The notes beneath the pieces were generated by a model. The model was not told where the DNA came from. It did not search any database and was given only the letters and a program-made list of their open reading frames with translations. A stretch of DNA of 64,000 nucleotides from Methylobacterium sp. 2A (lineage in GTDB: Bacteria; Pseudomonadota; Alphaproteobacteria; Rhizobiales; Beijerinckiaceae): contig NZ_VUOK01000058.1 of the NCBI RefSeq assembly GCF_009806555.1, forward strand, positions 186,001-250,000, read 5' to 3'. How positions within the stretch are numbered: the first letter of the stretch is position 1; every line of letters starts with the position of its first letter. The position numbers and the translations under genes are program-made. Shown here one piece after another: positions 29,476-38,118 of the stretch.

Positions 29476-31728
29476 ATGCGGCGGATCGGCGCGAGGCTGA
29501 CGGGGGGCGCCCTGGCGCTCGCCGGCCCACGCGTGCCCGCGCTGCCGGCTCTCCGTCACTGGGTGGCCGAGGGCCTCGCCCGGGAGGCGGAGCAGCGCCG
29601 CCTGTTCCCCTGGCTGGCGGTGGCGTTCGGGGCCGGGATCCTCGTCTATTTCGGGGCGGCCGACGGCACGCCGGCCCTGGCCGCCCCGCTGATCGGAGCC
29701 GCCCTCGCGCTCGCGCCGGTGCCGTTCCTGGGCGCGCGGCCGGTGGCGACGGCCCTGGCGCTGGCGGCGGGTTTCGCGTTCCTCGGCTTCGCGGCGGCGA
29801 CGTGGCGGGTCTCGCAGGTCGCCGCGCCGATCCTGGCCCGGACCACGATCGGGCCGCTCATCGGGACGGTCGAAGCGCTCGATGAGCGCGAGGTCGGCGC
29901 GAGGCTGGTGATCCGGGTGGAGAGCTTTGCCGGCCTCGGGCCCGAGGCGCGGCCGGCCCGGGCGCGGGTCTCGTTCCGCAAGACACCGATCCCACGGCCC
30001 GGCGAGACCGTCGCGGCGACCGCCCGGCTGCTGCCGCCCCCGGAGGCGGCCCGGCCGGGCGGCTACGACTTCGCCCGGGACGCGTATTTCCAGGGGATCG
30101 GCGCTGTCGGCTCGCTCCTCGGCGCGGTCACGGTCCGGGCGCCGACCGAACCGCCGCCCCTGCCCCTGCGCCTCGCCGCGCTGCTGGACGAGGCCCGCAA
30201 CGCCCTGACCCGCCGGATCGCGGAGGCTGAGGGCGGACAGGCCGGGGCGGTGGCGGCCGCCCTGGTGACCGGCAAGCGCGGGTTGATCGGCCCGGCCTCC
30301 AACGACGCGCTGCGCGCCGCCGGCATCTACCACGTGGTCTCGATCTCGGGCCTCCACATGGTGCTGGCCGCAGGCGTCGTGTTCTGGCTGGTGCGGGCCG
30401 GCCTCGCCCTCGTGCCGCATTGCGCGCTGTTCTGGCCGATCAAGAAGATCGCGGCGGGCTTCGCCATGGTGGGCGTCACCGCCTACTGCGCCTTCTCGGG
30501 CTGGGACATCGCGGCCGAGCGCTCGCTGATCATGACGCTGATCATGCTGGGCGCGATCCTGGCCGACCGGCCGGCCCTGTCGATACGCAACCTCGCGCTG
30601 GCCGCCCTGATCGCGCTGGCCCGCGAGCCGGAGGGCCTGCTCGGGCCGAGCTTCCAGATGTCGTTCGGCGCGGTGGCGGGGCTGATCGCCTGCGCCCGGC
30701 TGATCGACGGGCGCCTGTTCGTGCGGCCCGGGGCGGGGCGGATCGGCCGGCTCGTCGGGACCGGCCTGTCGGCGGTCACCGGCACCCTGGCGACGACGCT
30801 GGTGGCGCAGATCGCGACCGCGCCCTTCGCCACCTACCACTTCCAGACGATCCAGCCCTTCGGCCTCGTCGGCAACGCCCTCACGCTGCCCCTCGTCTCG
30901 CTGGTGGTGATGCCCGCGGCCGTGATCGGGTGCCTCGCCTATCCCTTCGCCCTCGACCGGCCGGTCTGGTGGCTGATGGGGCAGGCGGTGGGCGGGATGC
31001 TGGCGATCTCGCACTGGATCGCCGGATTCGAGCGGGCGAGCCTGGTGGTGCCGGCCTTCGGCACCGGGGCGCTCGCCGCCCTGACGGCGGCCCTGCTGCT
31101 GGCGACGCTGCCCGTCTCGCGGCTGCGCTGGCTCGCCCTGCCGCCGGCCCTGCTCGGGCTCGGCCTGCTGGCCCGGCCGGAGCGCCACGACCTCTACGTC
31201 GACCGCCAGGGCTGGGGTGCGGCCGTGCGAGGCCCGGACGGAAGCCTCGCGGTCCTCGGCAGCCCCTCGGGCTTCGTGCTGGAGCAATGGCTGAAGGCGG
31301 ACGGCGACGGGCGGCGGCCCGAGCGCGGGTCCGGTTCGGCGCCCGGCGGCAATTGCGACCGGCTCGGCTGCACCGCCCTCCTGCCGGACGGACGAGCCGT
31401 CGCCCTGGTCCGCGACCGGCGTGCCTTCCCGGAGGATTGCGCCCGCGCCGCCGTGCTGGTCACGAGCCTCACCGCACCGCCGACCTGTACGGGGCCGCTG
31501 GTGATCGACCGCCGGGTGCTGGCCGCGCACGGGGCCGTCGCCCTGCGGGCCGACGGGACCGGATTCAGGATCCAGTCAGCCCATGGCGACGGCCGGTCTG
31601 TCCCCTGGCGCCCGCGGCCTGCACCCAAAGCGGATCCCGCCGCCGAGGCGGCCGGCGGCATGGCCTCAACCGAAGCGCCCCGGGCCCCGGCGGATGCCGC
31701 CGAAGCTCCGGCCGAGCCGCTTCAGTAG
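29476..31728 (+). CDS. comEC: ComEC/Rec2 family DNA-uptake channel protein
   Basis: Inner-membrane channel of the ComEC family, associated with uptake of single-stranded DNA in competent bacteria. The 750-residue protein has N-terminal helices, a DUF4131-type domain (about 110-240), and the competence domain with VSISGLHMVLAAGVVFWLVR near residue 290 and several further helices. The C-terminal about 190 residues keep a few Cys (GGNCDRLGCTALL, EDCARA) but lack the HxHxDH metal site of the beta-lactamase-like domain, as often in alphaproteobacteria. It ends in a low-complexity Ala/Pro tail that overlaps lexA tail-to-tail by 7 bases. Confidence 0.9.
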   Translation: MRRIGARLTGGALALAGPRVPALPALRHWVAEGLAREAEQRRLFPWLAVAFGAGILVYFGAADGTPALAAPLIGAALALAPVPFLGARPVATALALAAGFAFLGFAAATWRVSQVAAPILARTTIGPLIGTVEALDEREVGARLVIRVESFAGLGPEARPARARVSFRKTPIPRPGETVAATARLLPPPEAARPGGYDFARDAYFQGIGAVGSLLGAVTVRAPTEPPPLPLRLAALLDEARNALTRRIAEAEGGQAGAVAAALVTGKRGLIGPASNDALRAAGIYHVVSISGLHMVLAAGVVFWLVRAGLALVPHCALFWPIKKIAAGFAMVGVTAYCAFSGWDIAAERSLIMTLIMLGAILADRPALSIRNLALAALIALAREPEGLLGPSFQMSFGAVAGLIACARLIDGRLFVRPGAGRIGRLVGTGLSAVTGTLATTLVAQIATAPFATYHFQTIQPFGLVGNALTLPLVSLVVMPAAVIGCLAYPFALDRPVWWLMGQAVGGMLAISHWIAGFERASLVVPAFGTGALAALTAALLLATLPVSRLRWLALPPALLGLGLLARPERHDLYVDRQGWGAAVRGPDGSLAVLGSPSGFVLEQWLKADGDGRRPERGSGSAPGGNCDRLGCTALLPDGRAVALVRDRRAFPEDCARAAVLVTSLTAPPTCTGPLVIDRRVLAAHGAVALRADGTGFRIQSAHGDGRSVPWRPRPAPKADPAAEAAGGMASTEAPRAPADAAEAPAEPLQ

Positions 31729-32447
31729 CGGCGCACCAAGCTGACGAGCCGGCCCTGGATCTGGACCCGATCGGGACCCAGGACGCGGGTCTCGTAGGCC
31801 GGGTTGGCGGCTTCGAGCGCGATCGAGGAGCCGCGGCGGCGCAGGCGCTTCAGCGTCGCCTCCTCGTCGTCGATCAGCGCCACGATGATGTCGCCGGTAT
31901 TGGCCGTGTCCTGCTTGCGGATCACCACGAGGTCGCCGTCGAGGATCCCGGCCTCGACCATCGAATCGCCGCGCACCTCCAGGGCGTAGTGCTCGCCGCC
32001 CGCCAGGAAGTCCGGCGATAGGGTAATGGCGTGGCTCTGGTTCTGGATCGCCGAGACCGGCGTACCGGCCGCGATCCGGCCCATGACGGGGATCGAGACC
32101 GCCCGGCCGGATTCGTCGATCATCCGGGCGCTCGCCGGCATCGGCGGCGCGGCCGGCTGCCGGGACTTGCCGCCCTCGACCACGCTCGGGGTGAAGCGGC
32201 GCGGCTCCGGCGCGGGCGCCGTCTGCGACAGGCTCTCGGGGATGCGAATCACCTCGATCGCCCGCGCCCGGTTCGGCAGGCGGCGCAGGAAGCCGCGCTC
32301 CTCCAGGGCCGTGATCAGCCGGTGGATGCCCGACTTCGACTTGAGGTCGAGGGCATCCTTCATCTCGTCAAAGGAGGGGGGAACGCCGCATTCCTGCATG
32401 CGGCTCTGGATGAACCGCAGGAGGTCCAGCTGCTTGCGCGTGAGCAT
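31722..32447 (-). CDS. lexA: LexA repressor
   Basis: SOS-response repressor, self-cleaving on RecA filaments. The 241-residue protein has the N-terminal winged helix (MLTRKQLDLLRFIQSRMQEC, SKSGIHRLITALEERGFL), an extended alphaproteobacterial linker, the Ala127-Gly128 cleavage site in GRIAAGTPV and the Ser162/Lys200 dyad (RGDSMVEAG and EEATLKRL). A GTTC-N7-GTTC box in its own promoter at 32519-32533 indicates autoregulation. The start MLTRKQ is the family N-terminus. Confidence 0.97.
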   Translation of the reverse strand: MLTRKQLDLLRFIQSRMQECGVPPSFDEMKDALDLKSKSGIHRLITALEERGFLRRLPNRARAIEVIRIPESLSQTAPAPEPRRFTPSVVEGGKSRQPAAPPMPASARMIDESGRAVSIPVMGRIAAGTPVSAIQNQSHAITLSPDFLAGGEHYALEVRGDSMVEAGILDGDLVVIRKQDTANTGDIIVALIDDEEATLKRLRRRGSSIALEAANPAYETRVLGPDRVQIQGRLVSLVRRY

Positions 32448-32518
32448 CGACGGGGGTCTCGCGGCTTGGCGGGCTGCCCCGGGGGCGGCCTCTGAAACAA
32501 ATCGCGAACAGGTTAAAC

Positions 32519-32533
32519 GTTCCGGAAGTGTTC
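32519..32533 (-). promoter_or_regulatory. LexA operator (SOS box) of lexA
   Basis: GTTCCGGAAGTGTTC on the plus strand (direct repeat GTTC-N7-GTTC; GAAC-N7-GAAC on the minus strand), 72 bases before the lexA start. This matches the alphaproteobacterial LexA operator exactly. A third GAAC at 32506-32509 lies nearby. Confidence 0.85.
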
Positions 32534-32667
32534 CGCAAGCGCGTTATGGCCACGCTGATTGCGGTCCGGATGAGGCGGATCACAAACGCATTGACGGCAC
32601 AAGCGGAGCCGTTTCAATGCGTCCCGTGCCCCGCCGGGGAGCGCGGCGGAGCGGTATCGGGCTTGAG

Positions 32668-33147
32668 ATGACGAGGATGCGACAGCGCGCGGCTCTCCGG
32701 CCCCTCCGGCTCCCGCTCGGCGCCCTGATCCTGGGCTCGGCACTCGCCGGCTGCACGGCCACCGGATTTTCCTACATCTCGCGGAACTACGTGGCGCTCA
32801 CGCCGCAGGTGGTCACGATCGGCTGCAAGGAGCCCTACGAGGTCTACGACAACCGGCAGTTGCGGCGGATGCTGATCGTCTCCAACGCCCTGCGCGAATA
32901 TGCCGGCTGCAACCTGAGCGAAGTCCGCCTCGATCCGGAGCCGGGGGCGACCCGGGTGACGCGCTTCCGCACGGCCGCCCGGGCCTATCTGGACGAGACC
33001 GTGCGGGAGGATTGCCGGATCACCGGCGAGACCGTGTTCGATCCGCTGAAATCCGAGTTCGCCTACGCCTGCGACGCGCCGATCGAGAAGCGCGGGACGG
33101 TGGTGCCGCGCCTGCCGGGCCGCAACCCGGGCCCGGCCCAGCGCTGA
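32668..33147 (+). CDS. Lipoprotein of unknown function
   Basis: A 159-residue protein with a lipoprotein signal peptide: Arg-rich start (MTRMRQRAALRPLRLPLGAL), hydrophobic core and lipobox LAGC near residue 27-30. The mature part carries four Cys and a C-terminal Pro/Gly-rich tail. The segments VVTIGCKEPYEVYDNRQLRR and LREYAGCNLSEVRLDPEPGA look like conserved domain sequence, but I cannot name it. It is divergent from lexA and convergent with the small gene at 33155. Confidence 0.75.
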   Translation: MTRMRQRAALRPLRLPLGALILGSALAGCTATGFSYISRNYVALTPQVVTIGCKEPYEVYDNRQLRRMLIVSNALREYAGCNLSEVRLDPEPGATRVTRFRTAARAYLDETVREDCRITGETVFDPLKSEFAYACDAPIEKRGTVVPRLPGRNPGPAQR

Positions 33148-33154
33148 GGCCGGC

Positions 33155-33370
33155 TCAGGTCCCGGGCTTCGGGAAGGTGCGCTCGGTGGCGTCGCCGGCC
33201 GCCGCCAGGAGGGCGCGTGCGAAGGCGCGGGCCTCGGCCCGCTCCAGCACGATCGCGGCGGTGACCGGCCCGCCGCCGAGGTCGGACAGGGCGAGTTCGA
33301 GCCGCACCCCCTCGGGGACGGCGCTCGCCTGAAGGCTCCAGCCGGGCCCCCGCTCCGCGCTCTCCGCCAT
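33155..33370 (-). CDS. Small cytoplasmic protein of unknown function
   Basis: A 71-residue protein starting MAESAERGPGWSLQASAVPE, with a predicted beta-hairpin (VRLELALSDLGGGPVTAAIV) and a helix (RAEARAFARALLAAAGDATE). Codon use fits the region, and the stop is seven bases from the convergent lipoprotein gene. No motif is recognised. The fold pattern of a strand, a strand and a helix could be a small binding or toxin-antitoxin-like domain, but this is speculation. Confidence 0.5.
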   Translation of the reverse strand: MAESAERGPGWSLQASAVPEGVRLELALSDLGGGPVTAAIVLERAEARAFARALLAAAGDATERTFPKPGT

Positions 33371-33448
33371 CGTTCAACCCCTTCCGCACACGGGAAAACG
33401 CCGCAGGCCCCCGCCGGAACCGCCTGCACCCGGGACTGTTCCCGAGCC

Positions 33449-34690
33449 GTGCCCAGCGCTTCCCTGCCCCGCCTCGCGACGTTCCTCAAGACCGCAGGCC
33501 CCGGCTTGGTGGTGATGCTGGCCGATACGGATGTCGGCAGCCTGATCACGGCGGCCCAGAGCGGCGCCCGCTGGGGCTATTCACTGCTGCTCCTACAGAT
33601 CCTGCTGATCCCGATCCTCTACGTCGTCCAGGAGCTGACCGTGCGGCTCGGCACCGCCACCGGCCGCGGCCACGGCGAACTGATCCGGGAGCATTACGGG
33701 CCGGTCTGGGCCTGGATCTCCTATGGCGGCCTCGTGGTCGCCGGGATCGGCGCCATCGTCACCGAATTTTCCGGCATCGCCGGCATCGGCGACCTGTTCG
33801 GGGTGCCCCGGCTCGTGAGCCTCGGCCTGCCGGCGCTCCTGCTGCTCGGGCTGGTCTTCACCGGGAGCTACCGGCGCGTCGAGCGGGTCGCGATCGTCGT
33901 CGGCCTGTTCGAACTGGTCTTCATCGGCCTCGCCATCGCGGCGCGGCCGAACCCTTCGAATATCGTGGCGTCCTTCGCCCACATGCCGCTCGGCGACGGC
34001 CAGTTCCGGGTGCTGATCGCCGCCAATATCGGCGCGGTGATCATGCCGTGGATGATCTTCTACCAGCAATCGGCGATCGTCGACAAAGGCCTCGGCTGGG
34101 ACCACGCGCGGACCTCGCGGCTCGACACGATCGCGGGCGCGGTCGTCTCGCAATGCGTGATGGGGGCGATCCTGATCGCGGCCGCCGCCACGATCGGCAA
34201 GGCCGGGCAGGGGACCAAGACCGGGCTGGAGACCGTGGGCGACCTCGCGGGCGCCTTCACGCCGGCTTTGGGACCCTGGCTCGGCCACGCGGTCTTCGGG
34301 ATCGGGATCATCGCGGCGGCCTTCGTGGCGCTCAACGTCGTGGCGCTGGCGCTGGCCTGGGGGTTTGGCGACGTGACCGGGAAGGCGCACTCGCTGGAGC
34401 AGTCGCCCCGGGAGGCGCCGGCCTTCTACGGCGCCTTCGCGCTGGCGGTGGTGGCGGGGGCCGCTTCCGTCCAGCTCGTGCCGAACCTCGTGGCGCTCAA
34501 CATCGCGGTCGAGGTGATGAACGCCCTGCTCCTGCCGCTCGCGCTCGGCCTCCTGATCCTGCTCGCCACCCGCGCCCTGCCGGAGGGCAAGCGCGTGGAC
34601 GGCGCCTACAAGTGGGTGGTCTACGCGGTCTCGGGCGTCACGATCGCCTTCGCCCTGGTCGGCGTGCTCGACGGGGTCGGCCTGCTCTGA
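33449..34690 (+). CDS. NRAMP-family transporter with altered metal-site motifs
   Basis: Polytopic membrane protein of 413 residues with 10-11 hydrophobic helices and the overall NRAMP layout. The first helix motif reads ADTDVGS where classical Mn/Fe NRAMPs have DPGN: the Asp is kept, Pro is Val and Asn is Ser. The sixth-helix motif is IMPWMIF instead of MPHN: Met-Pro kept, His is Trp. It therefore belongs to a divergent NRAMP branch whose substrate cannot be assumed. A start at 33449 gives MPSASLPRLATFLKTAGPGL. The Fae-like gene follows 61 bases later on the same strand. Confidence 0.8.
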   Translation: MPSASLPRLATFLKTAGPGLVVMLADTDVGSLITAAQSGARWGYSLLLLQILLIPILYVVQELTVRLGTATGRGHGELIREHYGPVWAWISYGGLVVAGIGAIVTEFSGIAGIGDLFGVPRLVSLGLPALLLLGLVFTGSYRRVERVAIVVGLFELVFIGLAIAARPNPSNIVASFAHMPLGDGQFRVLIAANIGAVIMPWMIFYQQSAIVDKGLGWDHARTSRLDTIAGAVVSQCVMGAILIAAAATIGKAGQGTKTGLETVGDLAGAFTPALGPWLGHAVFGIGIIAAAFVALNVVALALAWGFGDVTGKAHSLEQSPREAPAFYGAFALAVVAGAASVQLVPNLVALNIAVEVMNALLLPLALGLLILLATRALPEGKRVDGAYKWVVYAVSGVTIAFALVGVLDGVGLL

Positions 34691-34751
34691 GCGATTGACG
34701 CGGGCGGCGCGATGATGTCTCCCGCGGGCTCCGATCAGGTGGAGTCGACAC

Positions 34752-35291
34752 ATGCAAGAGATCTGGTTCCGCACGGGCGAGGCCACGGTGCTGGCGGCCG
34801 AGGGCCAGTACACGGACGCGATGCCGGAGGTGCTGATCGGCTCCGTGCGCGGGCCGGTGGGTCAGGCCTTCGCATCGATGATGGGGCAGGTGCAGGGCCA
34901 TACGCGGATGTTCGTGGTCCGCGACCTCAACCAGCTGGTGCGTCCGGCCACGATGATGACCACCAAGGCCACGATCCACACGGCCGAGTATGTCGAGCTC
35001 CTCGGCGGCGTGGTCCAGGCCGCCACCGGCGACGCGATCGTGGATTGCATCATCGAAGGCATCCTGCCCAAGGACGGGCTCGACGAGCTGTGCATGATCA
35101 TCATGATCTGGCTCGACCCGCGCTGCGCCGAGGACGACGACCTCGACCAGAAGGACCTCTACCGGACCAACTACGAGGCGACGAAGCTCGCCATCGCCCG
35201 CGCCCTCAGGGGCGAGCCGACGGTGGACGAGCTGATCGCCAACCGGAAGACCGTGAAGCACTACGCGCTGGACGGCGTGATCGAGTACTGA
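34752..35291 (+). CDS. Formaldehyde-activating enzyme paralogue (Fae-like)
   Basis: Fae condenses formaldehyde with tetrahydromethanopterin in methylotrophs. This 179-residue homologue keeps the family frame: an N-terminal FRTGEATV segment, VLIGSVRGPVGQAFASMM in place of the IGPRGSPAETAF block, and a C-terminal YRTNYEATKLAIARALRGEP nearly identical to Fae's YNYEATKLSIQRAVNGEP. At the position of the proposed catalytic His of Fae (AHIDLIIG) it has Met24 (AMPEVLIG). It is therefore likely one of the Fae2/Fae3-type paralogues with a different or regulatory role. ATG 34752 is preceded by AGGTGGAG. Confidence 0.82.
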   Translation: MQEIWFRTGEATVLAAEGQYTDAMPEVLIGSVRGPVGQAFASMMGQVQGHTRMFVVRDLNQLVRPATMMTTKATIHTAEYVELLGGVVQAATGDAIVDCIIEGILPKDGLDELCMIIMIWLDPRCAEDDDLDQKDLYRTNYEATKLAIARALRGEPTVDELIANRKTVKHYALDGVIEY

Positions 35292-35906
35292 TCAGCCGCG
35301 CGCCACGGGCGTGCGGGCGTAGAGGTCGGCCACGGCGCAGTCGAGGCCGAAGCCGGGGAGGACCAGACGGTCATCCCCGGTCAGGCGGGTGCGGGTCCAG
35401 GTCTCGCCGGTTCGCACCGAAAGGGTCAGCGCGGGGCGCTTCTGCTCGATCAGGAGAACGGCCTGACAGAGCGGCAGCGCTTCGTAGCCGTCACGCTTGA
35501 CGTCGATCTTCGTCCGGCGCGTGCCGGGCAGCTTCCGATGGTCGCTCGGCAAGAGGATCTCGGCGGCAAGGTAACAGCCCTCGACCACGTTCTGATCAGG
35601 CTCTATGGACGCCGCATCGATGACTGCGACATCCGGGACGTAGGTGTGGCCGGTGATGAACGGCCTGAGGTCGATGGCGGGATCGTGGATGGCAATCCAC
35701 GACGAGCCCGACCGCTCCAGAGACTCGTTCAGCAGGCGCTGGAGATTCACGACCACGACCTGATGGATGAGGCTCGGCCGGGCCTGCATCACGATCTGGC
35801 CCTCGACGAGCTCCCACTTTTCCTCATCGGGTCGCGTCCCGATGAAGTCCCAGAAGTTCCGATGGGGATCAATGCCAGGAGCGCGTGTCGTCTCGAGAAT
35901 CGTCAT
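35292..35906 (-). CDS. Uma2 family (DUF820) nuclease-like protein
   Basis: A 204-residue protein of the Uma2/DUF820 family, which has a PD-(D/E)XK nuclease fold and is often multicopy. Visible elements are EKWELVEGQIVMQARPSLIHQ, then HTYVPDVAVID (the Asp position) and AAEILLPSDHRK (Glu), with KIDVKRDGYEALPLCQAVLL following. Cellular role is unknown; the family is often found with mobile or accessory DNA. ATG 35906 (MTILETTRAPG) is preferred over a start 11 codons upstream. Its stop directly abuts the Fae-like stop with no gap. Confidence 0.85.
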   Translation of the reverse strand: MTILETTRAPGIDPHRNFWDFIGTRPDEEKWELVEGQIVMQARPSLIHQVVVVNLQRLLNESLERSGSSWIAIHDPAIDLRPFITGHTYVPDVAVIDAASIEPDQNVVEGCYLAAEILLPSDHRKLPGTRRTKIDVKRDGYEALPLCQAVLLIEQKRPALTLSVRTGETWTRTRLTGDDRLVLPGFGLDCAVADLYARTPVARG

Positions 35907-35974
35907 GGGACAGCCCGGGCCGAGTCGACGTGAACTCAACTATTCCGCTGGCGCCCCACCCGGTCAAGGGCGCC

Positions 35975-36436
35975 CTATCCCGGCGGGATGCGTCCCACCG
36001 AGCACAGGGTGCGCATCGTGGTGCTGCCCGGATCGGTGTAGCAGGAGGCCGACCAGCCGTTCTGCTGGATGAACGACTTGCGCCGCTCCGACAGGGACGT
36101 CCGGTAGGCGTTGGCGATGATCGGCTCGACCGTCGAGGCCGATTCGCCGATCAGGATCTCGGAGGCCACCGACAGGTCGCGGAAGAAGGTCGCCGAGGGG
36201 GCGGGCTCGGCCGAGGTCGCCTGCACGATCGGCTCGGCCCGGCAGGTCACGTCGAACTTGATCGGCCCGGCGAGGCGGAGGTCGATGCTGGGGCCGGCGC
36301 GCTTGCCGACCTTGCCGCCGATCGCCCCGGCGATCTGGCGGGCGAGGTCGTCGCAGGTATCGGCGTGGGCCGCGCCCCCCAGGAGCGGCAGGCAGGCCAG
36401 GGCGGCGAGGAGCCGCGGAACGGTCGAGCTCGGCAT
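35975..36436 (-). CDS. Secreted protein of unknown function
   Basis: A 153-residue protein with a signal peptide (MPSSTVPRLLAALACLPLLG then GAAHA, cleavage near residue 25) and a mature domain with four Cys (DTCDDLA, VTCRAEP, SASCYTD, RTLCSVG), which could form two disulfides. Function is unknown. It is separated by about 25 bases from the response-regulator gene upstream on the same strand, so it may be transcribed with the two-component pair. Confidence 0.7.
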   Translation of the reverse strand: MPSSTVPRLLAALACLPLLGGAAHADTCDDLARQIAGAIGGKVGKRAGPSIDLRLAGPIKFDVTCRAEPIVQATSAEPAPSATFFRDLSVASEILIGESASTVEPIIANAYRTSLSERRKSFIQQNGWSASCYTDPGSTTMRTLCSVGRIPPG

Positions 36437-36460
36437 GGCGGCACTCTAGCTGCGGCGCGG

Positions 36461-36925
36461 CTACTGTCGAGGGGCGGCAGCCCGCATCTGGGCGAAGCTC
36501 GCGAGCCACGCCGGAGCGACGCGCATCCCCGGGGGGACGAGTTCGGCCGGCGGCGGTCGGCGCACGCAATCCTCCAGATAGGTCAGGGATTCCTCCAGGA
36601 CCGTGCCGGTGAACGGCTTGGCGATCACCGCGGTCGCCCCCGCCATGTCGTCGCTGAGCGCCTGACCGTTGGCGGTCATGAACGCGGCCGTGATGCCGCC
36701 GAGGTCGCGCACGGCCTGCGCCACGTCGAGCCCCGAGGAGCCGTCGCCGAGGCGCAGGTCGATCAGGACCAGCTCGGGCCGGGTCTCGCGGACGAGGGCG
36801 ATGGCCTCCCGGGCGGTCATGGCCGTGCCGACGACGTGGTGGCCGGCCTCCTCCAGCATCATCTCGATCTGCATCAGGATGAGGGCTTCGTCCTCCACGA
36901 CGAGGATCCTCAGCGGCTCGGTCAC
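36461..36925 (-). CDS. Single-domain response regulator
   Basis: A 154-residue protein that is essentially one receiver domain. Acidic residues EDE at 11-13, phospho-acceptor Asp56 in LVLIDLRLGDG, Thr84 in FMTANG and Lys103 in IAKPFTG are all present. No DNA-binding or enzymatic output domain follows, so it likely works by protein contact or as a phosphate sink. It starts inside the stop of the histidine kinase (ATGA overlap at 36922-36925) and is therefore its cognate partner. Confidence 0.9.
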   Translation of the reverse strand: MTEPLRILVVEDEALILMQIEMMLEEAGHHVVGTAMTAREAIALVRETRPELVLIDLRLGDGSSGLDVAQAVRDLGGITAAFMTANGQALSDDMAGATAVIAKPFTGTVLEESLTYLEDCVRRPPPAELVPPGMRVAPAWLASFAQMRAAAPRQ

Positions 36926-38040
36926 GGGGCCTCCAGACCGCCGGCCATCTCGCGCGGCAGGCGTATGCTGACGATCGTGCCGGGATCGTTGGTCATCCAG
37001 GCGATGCTGGCGCTGAGCTGGCGGCAGAGCGTGCCGATCAGGCGCTTCCCGAAGGAGCGCTGCTCCATCACCTGAACGGGCATGCCGACGCCGTCATCGG
37101 CGATCTTGATGGTGAAATAGCCCTCGTCCGGCGCCACCGTCACGGAGAGCCGGCCGGGCCGGTCGTCCGGGAAGGCGTGCTTGAGGGCGTTGGTGATCAG
37201 CTCGTTCATCATCAGCGCCACGGGGGGCGCCTTGGCGACCGGGATCTCCACGGCCTCCAGGTCCAGGTGCAGGCGGATCCGGTCGCCGGAGCCGCGGACG
37301 AGGTCGGTGGCGAGGTCGCGGGCGAACTCGGCCACGTCGAACCGCTCGACGTTGTTGGACTGGTAGAGCCGGCGATGGACCGTCCCCAGGGCCTCGACCC
37401 GGGTCAGCATCGCCTCCATGGCGGTGCGTGCCGCCGGATCGGTGATCGCCCGGGTCTGCATGGACAGCAGCGCCGCGATCATCTGGAGGTTGTTCTTGAC
37501 CCGATGATCGACCTCGTGGACCAGCATGGTCTGGGTGGCGAGCGCCTCGGTCAGGTCGCGGGTTCGGTTGGCGACCTCGGTCTCGAACCGGTCCTTCTCC
37601 TGCTGGACCCGCAGATGGGCGTCCACCCGGTCGGTGACGTCGAGCTGCGAGGCGAAGAAGAACAGCAATTCGCCGGCCTCGTTGAAGACCGGGCTCAGGT
37701 AGAGCGCGTTCCAGAACGGCGTCCCGTCCTTGCGGTAGTTCAGGATGTCGATCGAGATGTCGGTGCGGGCCTCGACCGCCTGGCGGATCAGCGCGACGGC
37801 GCCGCGGTCGGTATCCTTGCCCTGGAGCAACCGACAATTGTGGCCCATCACCTCGTCCCGGCCGTAGCCGGTCATCCGCAGGAAGGCGTCGTTGGCGTAG
37901 ACGATCGGATTGTCGGGGAGCCGGGGATTGGTGATGATCATCGGCATCCGCGTGGCGCGGACCGCGGCGGCGAACGGATCGCCCTTGCCCTGTTCGGCGT
38001 CGAGCCGGTCCGTCTGATGCCAAGCGTCGGGCTGTTCCAT
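36922..38040 (-). CDS. LOV-domain blue-light histidine kinase (HWE/HisKA_2 type)
   Basis: A 372-residue soluble sensor kinase. The N-terminal PAS domain (residues about 24-140) has the photoactive LOV motif GHNCRLLQG with Cys69, which forms the flavin adduct on blue light, and NPIVYANDAFLRMTGY before it. A coiled segment leads to the phospho-acceptor His179 in VDHRVKNNLQMIAALLSMQT, the HisKA_2/HWE signature, then an HATPase domain with MMNELITNALKHAF and DDGVGMP. ATG 38040 follows GGAGAG. It forms an operon with the receiver gene. Confidence 0.92.
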   Translation of the reverse strand: MEQPDAWHQTDRLDAEQGKGDPFAAAVRATRMPMIITNPRLPDNPIVYANDAFLRMTGYGRDEVMGHNCRLLQGKDTDRGAVALIRQAVEARTDISIDILNYRKDGTPFWNALYLSPVFNEAGELLFFFASQLDVTDRVDAHLRVQQEKDRFETEVANRTRDLTEALATQTMLVHEVDHRVKNNLQMIAALLSMQTRAITDPAARTAMEAMLTRVEALGTVHRRLYQSNNVERFDVAEFARDLATDLVRGSGDRIRLHLDLEAVEIPVAKAPPVALMMNELITNALKHAFPDDRPGRLSVTVAPDEGYFTIKIADDGVGMPVQVMEQRSFGKRLIGTLCRQLSASIAWMTNDPGTIVSIRLPREMAGGLEAP

Positions 38041-38118
38041 GGAACCTGCTCTCTCCTGCCCGGCGTTCGTCACCTCCGGCAATCGAATCCTGGCCGCGTT
38101 GCCGCAGACCACGACCTT

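Noticed and set aside
29296..31530. Minus-strand frame extending gltX far upstream
   Set aside because: It lies entirely opposite comEC, which has clear membrane helices. The gltX family start MSSAVVTRFAPSPTG lies at 29295.
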